From a virus: 20,349 nt of DNA. The DNA is taken from positions 1 to 20,349 of IMG/VR virus record IMGVR_UViG_3300022072_000183. One strand, given 5' to 3'. The notes below the pieces were generated by a model. That model ran no database searches. It was not told the origin of the DNA and saw nothing but the letters and a program-made list of their open reading frames with translations. Numbering within the stretch: the first letter of the stretch is position 1; each line of letters begins with the position of its first letter. Positions 14,317 through 19,609 of this stretch are shown in pieces. A program made the translations under genes and the position numbers.

Positions 14317-14387
14317 TGGGTATCTTAGACATAACCATATTATTAGTAGTAGGAATTACTATGATATACATACAAGCGAGGAAATGA
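14316..14387 (+). CDS. 23-aa membrane peptide
   Basis: 23 aa: MGILDITILLVVGITMIYIQARK, a single hydrophobic helix with a basic C-terminus. Start and stop are both welded to neighbours: TAATG with the 165-aa gene and a TGA overlapping the ATG of the 64-aa gene. That tight packing is the main reason to believe it. Too short for standard gene prediction and not recognised. It resembles the 31-aa peptide at 12636 in build (hydrophobic helix, then Arg/Lys). Its function is unknown; possible host-membrane effector (inference). Confidence 0.5.
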   Translation: MGILDITILLVVGITMIYIQARK

Positions 14388-14578
14388 TGAGTAAAATAGG
14401 TAATTGGATATTAGAAATGACCGAATACGCAGCTGAATCTACAAGAGAAGAATTTATCAAAAAGTATGGTGAAGCTAATGTAGATATATGGGATTCTAAT
14501 AAACAAGAAAAGTTAGAACATGAATTAATCCCAAGCATACATGATGTTCAACATGAATTAACAAAGGAGAATAAATGA
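14384..14578 (+). CDS. Hypothetical small acidic protein
   Basis: 64 aa from ATG 14384 (a second in-frame ATG follows at 14387). GCGAGGA just upstream fits either start. A longer frame opening at 14291 would begin inside the 165-aa gene and has no RBS, so I rejected it. The sequence MMSKIGNWILEMTEYAAES followed by TREEFIKKYGEANVDIWDS looks helical and acidic, with a coiled-coil-like end. No family is recognised. The overlap ATGA with the following gene indicates coupling. Confidence 0.7.
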   Translation: MMSKIGNWILEMTEYAAESTREEFIKKYGEANVDIWDSNKQEKLEHELIPSIHDVQHELTKENK

Positions 14579-14805
14579 CTAAATATACTGGATTAGAACA
14601 CTTTGAAAAAGTACAAGATCTTAATTCTAAAGTACAAGATGTTCATTATGCTTTTACTAAAAAGATATCAGATGTTGTTATACAACAAGGTGAGAGCATA
14701 GTTAAATTAGAGAACGCTATGTTACAACTACAAGAAAGATTAAGTAAAGTAGAGTTCGAAGATGAACATGAAAGAAAATCTATAGGAGGAACAACAGATG
14801 ACTGA
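14575..14805 (+). CDS. Hypothetical coiled-coil protein
   Basis: 76 aa. The hydrophobic spacing between about residues 12 and 60 (LNSKVQDVHYAFTKKISDVV, then QQGESIVKLENAMLQLQERL) is that of a coiled coil, followed by an acidic disordered end. It starts through a 4-nt ATGA overlap and its stop overlaps the DUF3768 gene by 8 nt. No catalytic motif is present. An oligomerising adaptor is the most one can say. Confidence 0.75.
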   Translation: MTKYTGLEHFEKVQDLNSKVQDVHYAFTKKISDVVIQQGESIVKLENAMLQLQERLSKVEFEDEHERKSIGGTTDD

Positions 14806-15166
14806 AGAACAAATTACTGCTAGAAAAGTAGCAGATCTAAATGATCAATTACGCAAAGATATGTTTACTGGTAATATGCTTAAAAAACATAATCTTAAAA
14901 ACAAATTAGTAATGACACCTGGCATTGCTGGTTACAATTTAAAAGATAAAGAAAAAATATTTGCTTCTGTTAAATATTATGGAAACTTTACCAAAGACAA
15001 TAATCCTTATGGAGAAAAAGATTTTGGTAGTTTTAATTTTAAAAAACAGAAATTCTTTTGGAAAATAGATTATTATGACAATGACATGAAAATGCATAGT
15101 CCTGATAAAACTGATCCTGATAAAACATCTAGAGTATTAACTATAATGAAAGCTGAAGAATACTAA
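14798..15166 (+). CDS. DUF3768 family protein
   Basis: 122 aa. It shows the family's landmarks in order: VADLNDQLRKDM near the start, MTPGI (about residues 40-44), the VKYYGNF strand, NPYGEKDFGSFNF (about 68-80), WKIDYYDNDM (about 88-97), SPDKTDPDKTSRVLTIMKAEEY at the C-terminus. DUF3768 occurs in alphaproteobacteria and their phages or plasmids; no activity is established. The match to an alphaproteobacterial-associated family supports a host of that class. RBS AGGAGG is strong, about 9 nt before ATG. It is the last gene of the first early cluster. Confidence 0.88.
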   Translation: MTEEQITARKVADLNDQLRKDMFTGNMLKKHNLKNKLVMTPGIAGYNLKDKEKIFASVKYYGNFTKDNNPYGEKDFGSFNFKKQKFFWKIDYYDNDMKMHSPDKTDPDKTSRVLTIMKAEEY

Positions 15167-15246
15167 GAACATTCCTAATACAGTGGTTATTATGCAGATA
15201 ACGAGGTAGATATAGCCTAGCTTACTAAGTATATCATTAGGAATTA

Positions 15247-15296
15247 GGGGAATATATAATAAGCGTTAGAGCTTAACGTATTCCCCAGCGCTTTTC
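15247..15296 (+). terminator. Long inverted repeat, likely terminator of the first early cluster
   Basis: GGGGAATA (15247-15254) pairs with TATTCCCC (15279-15286). Inside it, CGTTA (15264-15268) pairs with TAACG (15274-15278) around GAGCT, leaving a 9-nt bulge. The downstream strand then reads AGCGCTTTTCTT, a short U-rich stretch. It directly precedes a TTGACA promoter element. Confidence 0.55.
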
Positions 15297-15326
15297 TTGA
15301 CAAACCGAACTATATTCAGATATTAA
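15297..15326 (+). promoter_or_regulatory. Promoter of the XRE regulator gene
   Basis: TTGACA at 15297-15302 is a perfect -35 box. TATTAA at 15321-15326 lies 18 bp on as the -10. The expected start point falls at or within a base or two of the ATG at 15332, so the transcript would be nearly leaderless. Confidence 0.55.
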
Positions 15327-15331
15327 AAGGT

Positions 15332-15589
15332 ATGTCTAATAAAGAACTAGGTATATTCTTTGACACAGTTATACCACAATTTGTAGAACGCAGAAAAACC
15401 TTAGGTTTATCACAATCAAGGCTTGATGAAATGATTGGTTGTGCTAGAGGTTTAGTATCAAAATGGGAAGTAGGTATAAGAAAACCTAGTGGATTTCTAT
15501 TCTGTTGTTGGGCCAATGCGTTAGAATGTCATATAAAAATCAAACCAAAAAAAACCGAATTAAAGTCGGAACACACTTCGACACATTAA
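15332..15589 (+). CDS. XRE/Cro-type helix-turn-helix regulator
   Basis: 85 aa. Residues 19-50 hold an XRE-type HTH: VERRKTLGLSQSRLDEMIG (helices 1-2), CARGLVSKWEVGIRKPSG (recognition helix and the W-E-x-G-x-R-x-P-S signature), then a hydrophobic helix FCCWANALECHIKI. It would bind operator DNA as a dimer and switch early gene expression. It has its own promoter and a terminator ahead of it, so it is a separate control unit in the early region. No RBS at a useful distance is visible (AAAGG ends 1 nt before ATG), in keeping with leaderless translation. The tail is Lys/His/Thr-rich. Confidence 0.85.
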   Translation: MSNKELGIFFDTVIPQFVERRKTLGLSQSRLDEMIGCARGLVSKWEVGIRKPSGFLFCCWANALECHIKIKPKKTELKSEHTSTH

Positions 15590-15726
15590 CGCCACATAAC
15601 AAGATTATATATAAAGAAAAAAATCAACCTAATGGCTGTAGCTGCAAGGGTGATGATTTAGTATATGGCAATGGTACATATTGGTATTGTAGTAAATGTC
15701 ATTTAAATCAATGGGGGAAACAATGA
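15526..15726 (+). CDS. Small zinc-ribbon-like protein
   Basis: 66 aa from ATG 15526; a TTG 21 nt upstream is possible but has no better RBS. The first third overlaps the regulator gene and is basic. The C-terminal half carries GCSCKGDDLVY then YWYCSKCHLNQW, a CxC...CxxCH set able to bind zinc. Small phage zinc-finger proteins often bind DNA or host RNA polymerase (inference). The stop overlaps the next ATG by ATGA. A similar four-Cys protein is encoded at 18632-18838. Confidence 0.7.
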   Translation: MSYKNQTKKNRIKVGTHFDTLTPHNKIIYKEKNQPNGCSCKGDDLVYGNGTYWYCSKCHLNQWGKQ

Positions 15727-15872
15727 TTGAAATACTAACATTCATAGATGAATTAAAAGAACTAAAACCAGTAATAGTATCTTTAGATGATAGCGTAGAA
15801 GATACTGATACTAAAATAAATCAACTAATAAAAAAATATGAAAGGATAGTTAATGATAATCAACAAGACTAG
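15723..15872 (+). CDS. 49-aa acidic helical protein
   Basis: 49 aa: MIEILTFIDELKELKPVIVS, then an acidic LDDSVEDTDTKINQLIKKYERI helix. It is coupled at both ends, with ATGA to the zinc protein and a 20-nt overlap with the DUF3310 gene. GGGGG lies about 5 nt before the ATG. Short acidic early proteins are sometimes inhibitors that mimic DNA or bind host proteins, but nothing here is specific. Below usual size cut-offs for gene calling. Confidence 0.6.
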   Translation: MIEILTFIDELKELKPVIVSLDDSVEDTDTKINQLIKKYERIVNDNQQD

Positions 15873-16134
15873 TCCTAGTTATTACCATAACAATAAACCA
15901 GAACTAACCGAATTAATAAGAGCTTGGGGTTTAGATTTTTGTGAAGGAAATGCTGTGAAATATATTCGCAGACATAGGAAAAAAAATAAAGAACAAGATA
16001 TACTAAAAGCAATTTGGTATTTAACAAACATTCTGGAGAAAGAATATGGCAACAACTCTGCTAAAAGCATTAGGGAAGCAATTACAAAAATTGAACATCA
16101 AACTGCCCTCAAAACATCAAGACCATATAGATAG
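15853..16134 (+). CDS. DUF3310 family protein (SaV-like)
   Basis: 93 aa. It carries the family pattern: SPSYYHNNKPE near the N-terminus (the SYYH motif), IRAWGLDFCEGNAVKYIRRH in the middle (GLDFCEGNAVKYI is nearly diagnostic) and DILKAIWYLTNILE after it. DUF3310 is a small helical family widespread in phages, often annotated as nucleotide-kinase-like or nucleotide-pyrophosphohydrolase-like (MazG-related fold), with no settled function. It starts inside the 49-aa gene and its last 89 nt overlap the next reading frame. AAAGGAT lies about 6 nt before the ATG. Confidence 0.9.
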   Translation: MIINKTSPSYYHNNKPELTELIRAWGLDFCEGNAVKYIRRHRKKNKEQDILKAIWYLTNILEKEYGNNSAKSIREAITKIEHQTALKTSRPYR

Positions 16135-16372
16135 AAAACGTAGTCTACAAAATTTTGTTTGTGTGTTAGCTATACAATATCTTGAAAGTGATATGTATAG
16201 ATACTTCATCAAACATTATATGAGTCAGCGTGTGGCTGATAATCGTAAAGTAAAACCAATCGAAAATTATATATGGAGGAGGTACAATCATGGGAGATCG
16301 ACTAGGGATATGGAACGAGATCAACGAAATGTACACAGACGACAACAAATTAGAGAAAGGAGCGTTAACTAG
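16046..16372 (+). CDS. Hypothetical basic protein overlapping DUF3310
   Basis: 108 aa, starting MATTLLKALGKQLQKLNIKLP. TGGAGAAAG lies 5 nt before the ATG. Residues 30-80 (LQNFVCVLAIQYLESDMYRYFIKHYMSQRV and so on) look folded and are the only coding sequence between 16135 and 16289. The last 27 residues are very basic and overlap the strong start of the next frame at 16290. Its TAG is immediately followed in the same frame by the ATG of the YqaJ-type exonuclease gene, so a fused product would arise only by stop read-through. Not recognised. Confidence 0.6.
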   Translation: MATTLLKALGKQLQKLNIKLPSKHQDHIDRKRSLQNFVCVLAIQYLESDMYRYFIKHYMSQRVADNRKVKPIENYIWRRYNHGRSTRDMERDQRNVHRRQQIRERSVN

Positions 16373-16604
16373 ATGGGAAAAGGAAATGGTAAACTTAAAC
16401 AACCAGACAGACCAACAGGCATTGGAGGTACTGATGCAATTCGTATTACAGAAGGCACATGGAAAGATCTTTGGCTTGAGAAAATTGGCAAAGTCGAAAG
16501 AAAAGACCTTTCAAGTGTACTGCCAGTTCAACTCGGAATATTTACCGAAGAATTTAATAGACGATGGTATCAGGAAGTTACTAAAGAAAGGGTTGTTAAT
16601 ATAG
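16290..16604 (+). CDS. Overlapping frame with strong RBS, possible nested gene
   Basis: 104 aa, starting MGDRLGIWNEINEMYTDDN. It has one of the best RBSs of the region, GGAGGAGGT with 7 nt to ATG. The first 28 codons overlap the 3' end of the previous frame; from 16373 it runs antiphase to the exonuclease gene for 232 nt, and its C-terminus (KNLIDDGIRKLLKKGLLI) still looks protein-like. It may be a true overprinted gene, or a translation initiation site whose short product couples ribosomes to the exonuclease start. I cannot decide from sequence alone. Confidence 0.45.
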   Translation: MGDRLGIWNEINEMYTDDNKLEKGALTRWEKEMVNLNNQTDQQALEVLMQFVLQKAHGKIFGLRKLAKSKEKTFQVYCQFNSEYLPKNLIDDGIRKLLKKGLLI

Positions 16605-17023
16605 GTGATATATTTACACACCCACAATATGATTACATCTATGGTAGTTTAGATGGAGTAGCAAAAGGCAAAGTGTTTGAAGCTAAACACGTTAATGCAT
16701 TTGTTAAAGATCAAAACATTATAGATAAATATTATGCTCAAGTGCAACATTACATGATGGTAACAGGTTTTAGTAAAGCTGTGTTATCTGTGTTAAGAGG
16801 TAACTTAGGTTATAATATATTTACTATTGAAAGGGATAAGCCTTTTCAAAGAAAACTAGAAATCGCCTGTCACTTATTTTGGTTTCATGTAATGAATAAC
16901 ATAGAGCCACCAGAATATATTGACTTTGATCTTATGGAGAAAATAAACAATGAAGATGACATCGAAAGACATTTTGGAACAGAAATATCCTCTGACGGCT
17001 GGTTACAAGGAAAACTCAACTAG
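16373..17023 (+). CDS. YqaJ-type recombination exonuclease
   Basis: 216 aa. It belongs to the lambda-exonuclease-like YqaJ nucleases, which resect double-stranded ends to give single strands for annealing. Visible: GIGGTDAIRI (about 16-25), VQLGIFTEEFNRRWY with Glu59 (52-66), YIYGSLDG with Asp94, VFEAKHV with the metal-site Glu103 and Lys105, and the YYAQVQHYMMVTG helix (about 119-131). Length is normal. AAAGGAG lies 10 nt before the ATG. It is the first of a recombination set with the annealing protein and SSB encoded downstream. Its 3' end overlaps the winged-helix gene by 74 nt. Confidence 0.92.
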   Translation: MGKGNGKLKQPDRPTGIGGTDAIRITEGTWKDLWLEKIGKVERKDLSSVLPVQLGIFTEEFNRRWYQEVTKERVVNIGDIFTHPQYDYIYGSLDGVAKGKVFEAKHVNAFVKDQNIIDKYYAQVQHYMMVTGFSKAVLSVLRGNLGYNIFTIERDKPFQRKLEIACHLFWFHVMNNIEPPEYIDFDLMEKINNEDDIERHFGTEISSDGWLQGKLN

Positions 17024-17276
17024 CAAAGAAGCAGCAAAAAAGATTGATTCACGATCTACTAATTTGCGAACAGAATGTTTAAAGATAATAAAACGACAAG
17101 GTAATTATGGTGCTACACCAGAAGAAGCAGCAGAAATATTATCAGAAAGTATATTATCTATTAGACCAAGATTTACCGAACTTAAATTATTGAAATATAT
17201 AATTGATTCTGGTGACAGAAGAATAAATAGTTTTGGTAGTACAACAAAAGTATGGAGGTACAATGACGACAGATAA
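16950..17276 (+). CDS. Winged-helix DNA-binding protein
   Basis: 108 aa. After a polar start overlapping the exonuclease gene, residues 33-104 read as a winged helix: STNLRTECLKIIKRQGNYGATPEEAAEIL (helices 1-2), SESILSIRPRFTELKLLKYI (recognition helix with the RPRFTEL segment), and IIDSGDRRINSFGSTTKVWRY (the wing). 'G-x-T-x-E-E-A ... RPR-x-x-E-L ... R-x-x-x-x-G-x-x-x-x-V-W' domains occur next to phage replication genes. It might bind the origin or regulate the recombination operon. TGGAGAAAA precedes the ATG at 16950; a second ATG lies at 16956. It overlaps the next gene by 14 nt. Confidence 0.82.
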   Translation: MKMTSKDILEQKYPLTAGYKENSTSKEAAKKIDSRSTNLRTECLKIIKRQGNYGATPEEAAEILSESILSIRPRFTELKLLKYIIDSGDRRINSFGSTTKVWRYNDDR

Positions 17277-17757
17277 AAGAAATGTATGGGATAGTTTAAA
17301 AGAAACTGATCCTAGATTTACTAAACGCATCAATAAAGGTTTTGGTGACATAACTACTATTGATCCACAATGGCAGATTATGAAAATAACAGAGGAGTTT
17401 GGTCCAGTAGGTACTGGTTGGACATACCGAGTTGATTATACATATCATGGTATGGACAGTAATCAAACTGCTGTTGTAGCTGCTGAAGTATCAGTAGCAA
17501 CTAATAAAAACAAAGAAGGCTTTTGGGATTTCTATGGGCCGGTTTGTTCACCTTTAAAAATGTATAGAAAAACTGGTGCATTAGATGACGAAGCACCAAA
17601 GAAAGCTATGACAGATGCATTAACAAAAGCGTTCAGTCACTTAGGACTTTGTTCTGATATATTTATGGGCAAATTTGATGATTCAAAATATGTTCAAAAG
17701 TTAGAAGAAAAATATTCTGGCAAATCAGATCCAAGCAAAGTTACTAAAACTACATAG
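17263..17757 (+). CDS. Single-strand annealing protein (DUF1071/Sak-like)
   Basis: 164 aa from ATG 17263, chosen over an in-frame start 30 nt upstream because GGAGGT lies 4 nt before it. It begins with MTTDKRNVWDSL and ETDPRFTKRINKG, then TTIDPQWQIMKITEEFGPVGTGWTYRVDY (about 31-60), a beta segment, and the characteristic DDEAPKKAMTDALTKAFSHLGLCSDIFMG helix region (about 117-145), as in phage annealing proteins that form rings on single-stranded DNA. Partnered with the YqaJ-type exonuclease it gives a RecE/RecT-like pathway. The exact subfamily is uncertain. A strong pseudoknot begins 4 nt after its stop. Confidence 0.8.
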   Translation: MTTDKRNVWDSLKETDPRFTKRINKGFGDITTIDPQWQIMKITEEFGPVGTGWTYRVDYTYHGMDSNQTAVVAAEVSVATNKNKEGFWDFYGPVCSPLKMYRKTGALDDEAPKKAMTDALTKAFSHLGLCSDIFMGKFDDSKYVQKLEEKYSGKSDPSKVTKTT

Positions 17758-17760
17758 TCG

Positions 17761-17818
17761 CCTAATAACTGGGGATAGCGTGCAGGTCAGTTATTGGGCT
17801 TGTCTCTTGCCTGTACGC
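17761..17818 (+). promoter_or_regulatory. H-type RNA pseudoknot in the leader of the 54-aa gene
   Basis: Stem 1: CCTAATAACTG (17761-17771) with CAGTTATTGGG (17788-17798), 11 bp including one U-G. Stem 2: GCGTGCAGG (17778-17786) with CCTGTACGC (17810-17818), 9 bp including one G-U. The strands interleave 1-2-1'-2', so both stems together form a classical H-type pseudoknot with loops of 6, 1 and 11 nt, sizes that are physically reasonable. It fills nearly all of the 78-nt gap and ends 9 nt before the AAAGGAG of the next gene. Confidence 0.75.
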
Positions 17819-17835
17819 AACTAAAAGGAGTAAGT

Positions 17836-18000
17836 ATGAATTATAAAGATAAATTTAAAGATCCAATAGTTTATGATAAATCTTTTGTTATTTATTCTTG
17901 TGATAAAGATTTAACAGCAGAAGAATTAAATAAAATATTAAAAGAATTTAATGTAACTACAAGAGAACTAGAAGATGATGAAGTCATCTATCATATATAG
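17836..18000 (+). CDS. 54-aa protein behind the pseudoknot
   Basis: 54 aa from ATG 17836, which has AAAGGAG 7 nt upstream; a frame opening 42 nt earlier would begin inside the pseudoknot. Sequence: MNYKDKFKDPIVYDKSFVIY, then SCDKDLTAEELNKILKEFNVTTRELEDDEVIYHI. A strand, a helix (TAEELNKILKEFN) and a strand suggest a small alpha/beta fold. Not recognised. It is the sole immediate target of the pseudoknotted leader, and is followed 8 nt later by the next gene, so the structure could also affect SSB production further on. Confidence 0.72.
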   Translation: MNYKDKFKDPIVYDKSFVIYSCDKDLTAEELNKILKEFNVTTRELEDDEVIYHI

Positions 18001-18008
18001 GAGGAAGT

Positions 18009-18305
18009 ATGACAGTAAATGATTTACTACATTCATTGGTATTACAAGGTCATAAAATACCAACTAAATTAATACCACCAATAGAAGCTGAATATTATTC
18101 TAACAGTAAAAAAGAATATAAAACAGTAGGTGAAATGGATTTATTTCATATGTTGTTTGCCTTTATTAAAGGCGTAGACAGTGATGTAAAAACACAAGAA
18201 AATACTGATAGAGCTTTAACAATTAATAAAGCTGATATAAGATGGCATTTGAGAAACGCTCAAACTTGTCTTAATAATATAGAAGGAGTATTAGATGATA
18301 AATAA
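18009..18305 (+). CDS. Hypothetical early protein
   Basis: 98 aa: MTVNDLLHSLVLQGHKIPTK, a middle with MDLFHMLFAFIKGVDSD, and a helical end (NKADIRWHLRNAQTCLNNIEGVL). Strong RBS (ATAGGAGGAAGT before ATG). Its stop overlaps the SSB start by 11 nt, so the two are probably coupled and it may serve replication or recombination. Family not recognised; no catalytic motif visible. Confidence 0.78.
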   Translation: MTVNDLLHSLVLQGHKIPTKLIPPIEAEYYSNSKKEYKTVGEMDLFHMLFAFIKGVDSDVKTQENTDRALTINKADIRWHLRNAQTCLNNIEGVLDDK

Positions 18306-18702
18306 AGTAATCCTATTAGGTCGTGTTGGTAGCGATCCTGAAGTAAAAGTATCTACCAGAGAAGAAAAGTTTGCTGGTTTTTCATTAGCAACTTCAGAAA
18401 GATTTAAAAATAAATCTGGTGAGTGGCAAGAAAAAACACAATGGCATAGACTTGTATGTTGGGATCCTAACATTGCAAAAACAATAGAGCAATATGTTAA
18501 GAAAGGCACTATGTTATACATAGAAGGTCAAATAGAAACCAGACAGTATGACCACAATGGTGAAACCAAATATGTAACAGAAATAATTGTACCTAGATAC
18601 AAAGGTATTCTTAAAATGATTGGGGGCAAGAGTGACAGTTCTAAAGTTTCAACGCAAACTAACACTAGAACAGAAAGTCCAACAGAAGATATCCCGTTCT
18701 AA
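18295..18702 (+). CDS. ssb: Single-stranded DNA-binding protein
   Basis: 135 aa, bacterial-type SSB. The OB fold runs from MINKVILLGRVGSDPEVK through FAGFSLATSERFKNKSGEWQEKTQWHRLVCW (about 26-56) and YVKKGTMLYIEGQIETRQYDHNGETKYVTEIIV (about 68-101). A short flexible linker and the acidic tip ending DIPF follow; this tip recruits host or phage partner proteins. It protects single strands made by the YqaJ-type exonuclease and works with the annealing protein. AAGGAG lies 8 nt before the ATG. The linker (about 20 residues) is short compared with E. coli SSB. Confidence 0.95.
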   Translation: MINKVILLGRVGSDPEVKVSTREEKFAGFSLATSERFKNKSGEWQEKTQWHRLVCWDPNIAKTIEQYVKKGTMLYIEGQIETRQYDHNGETKYVTEIIVPRYKGILKMIGGKSDSSKVSTQTNTRTESPTEDIPF

Positions 18703-18838
18703 TTTTTATGAATGTTCTTCATGTGATAAAAAATATATGCAAGATAATCTTATAGCTTACATACCTACTAATCAAAACAGAGCTGAATCCTGTGATTGGT
18801 ATTGTATTAGATGCTATAATAAAAAGTTTAATACTTAG
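18632..18838 (+). CDS. Small four-Cys zinc-binding protein overlapping ssb
   Basis: 68 aa if begun at GTG 18632, preceded by GGGGGCAAGA; a TTG at 18620 is the other option, and no in-frame ATG exists before the Cys motifs. The basic N-terminal third is encoded out of phase inside ssb; the C-terminal part, outside ssb, has FYECSSCDKKYMQDN and WYCIRCYNKKF, two CxxC pairs about 27 residues apart. That is a zinc ribbon. It is the last gene before the operon terminator. The start is uncertain; the Cys-rich part is solid. Confidence 0.62.
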   Translation: MTVLKFQRKLTLEQKVQQKISRSNFYECSSCDKKYMQDNLIAYIPTNQNRAESCDWYCIRCYNKKFNT

Positions 18839-18934
18839 ACATGGTAGGGAGCCTCCTTTCTCATACTGATATGATGCCAGAGGTTGTTTTTAATTTTTTA
18901 ATTACTCTATAATTATATCGCGAGTATTAAAATA

Positions 18935-18974
18935 GGGGGAATATAGCTGATATATCTATAAACCCCCTTTTTTT
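18935..18974. terminator. Operon-end terminator, probably bidirectional
   Basis: GGGGG (18935-18939), an AA/AA internal loop, TATAG (18942-18946) with CTATA (18956-18960), then CCCCC (18963-18967) and seven T (18968-18974). It is a textbook intrinsic terminator for the plus strand. Read on the minus strand the C-run is followed by TATTTTAATA, so it may also stop the converging leftward operon. Confidence 0.85.
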
Positions 18975-18990
18975 CATTAATGGGAGGATA

Positions 18991-19053
18991 ATGAAACTCT
19001 TGTGTATGATTGATCCTAAACCGTATCTTTCGGTATTGTATGCTCAAATATGA
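18991..19053 (+). CDS. 20-aa reading frame beyond the terminator
   Basis: MKLLCMIDPKPYLSVLYAQI, with GGGAGG 4 nt upstream of the ATG. It lies after the terminator and just before the end of the converging membrane-protein gene, so it would be translated only from read-through transcripts. It might be the stub of a lost gene or a chance frame. Listed for completeness. Confidence 0.25.
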   Translation: MKLLCMIDPKPYLSVLYAQI

Positions 19054-19054
19054 G

Positions 19055-19492
19055 CTACTTTTTAACTAAACTTCCACCAAAATACAGACCAATGATAGCT
19101 GACATCAAATGAGTGTCTAATGGAGTAATTATTAGACCACTAAATTCTTTATCCATAACAATTTCTTTTTTTTCTATTAAAAATAAAAATCCTCTAGTAA
19201 ATTCTGTCCAAGTTAATACCACAGTAGTATCAAAAAATACTGGTGCTATCTTGGGCCAGGCAATAATAAAAAACACAGCAGTCAATGCTATGATCCTACG
19301 AGTAAATTGAAACCCTTTGTTATCATAATTTCTAGCATCGCTAATATGTTTCATTTGGTTATCAGATCTAGCCAATAACATTTTCTGTTCGTCTTGTTTT
19401 GCTTTAATTGACTGTGACCATAAAGACATAAAACCACCTAAGACAGAACTGCCTAACATGGTAATCATTTCTACTGGTAAGCCACCTAACAT
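19055..19492 (-). CDS. Membrane protein, possibly lysis-related
   Basis: 145 aa. The start MLGGLPVEMITMLGSSVLGGFMSLWSQSIKAKQDEQKML is an amphipathic/hydrophobic helix, followed by a charged stretch, one clear transmembrane helix (about residues 67-90, IIALTAVFFIIAWPKIAPVFF) and a weaker hydrophobic end (MSAIIGLYFGGSLVKK). Near-identical openings (MLGGLPVEMI.MLGSSVLGG) are common in marine phages, as far as I recall, without proven function. Its ATG directly abuts the stop of the 38-aa membrane peptide (TAAATG). A holin or antiholin pair is a reasonable guess only. Confidence 0.78.
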   Translation of the reverse strand: MLGGLPVEMITMLGSSVLGGFMSLWSQSIKAKQDEQKMLLARSDNQMKHISDARNYDNKGFQFTRRIIALTAVFFIIAWPKIAPVFFDTTVVLTWTEFTRGFLFLIEKKEIVMDKEFSGLIITPLDTHLMSAIIGLYFGGSLVKK

Positions 19493-19609
19493 TTAGGCAG
19501 CCCAACCAACTATAACAACTATTGCAACAACTGCTAATCCACCTACTGCAATTTTTCCTCTTCTACTCAAAGAGTACATACCTAGTTTTTTCCAAATACT
19601 TTTAATCAT
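19493..19609 (-). CDS. 38-aa membrane peptide
   Basis: 38 aa: a basic N-terminus (MIKSIWKKLGMYSLSRRGK) followed by one strongly hydrophobic helix (IAVGGLAVVAIVVIVGWAA) reaching the C-terminus. GAGAGAG lies a few nt upstream and the ATG overlaps the phosphoesterase stop by 8 nt. The positive-inside rule places the N-terminus in the cytoplasm. Together with the 145-aa membrane gene it could form a small lysis or envelope module (inference). Shorter than usual gene-calling limits. Confidence 0.65.
   Translation of the reverse strand: MIKSIWKKLGMYSLSRRGKIAVGGLAVVAIVVIVGWAA

Noticed and set aside
14291-14383. Longer N-terminus for the 64-aa protein
   Set aside because: It would start inside the 165-aa gene without RBS and would displace the 23-aa peptide whose start and stop fit the neighbours.
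15882-16402. Minus-strand frames opposite DUF3310 and the following gene (15882-16070, 16166-16402), and 15316-15516 and 18291-18521
   Set aside because: All are antisense to genes with clear family motifs or good RBS; Phe/Ser/Ile-rich mirror composition.
17761-17818. A known SAM-II/SAM-V, preQ1 or glutamine-type riboswitch
   Set aside because: The conserved loop bases I remember for these classes are not present; only the pseudoknot topology is shared.
17794-17835. Earlier start for the 54-aa protein
   Set aside because: It falls within the pseudoknot and lacks an RBS, while ATG 17836 has AAAGGAG.
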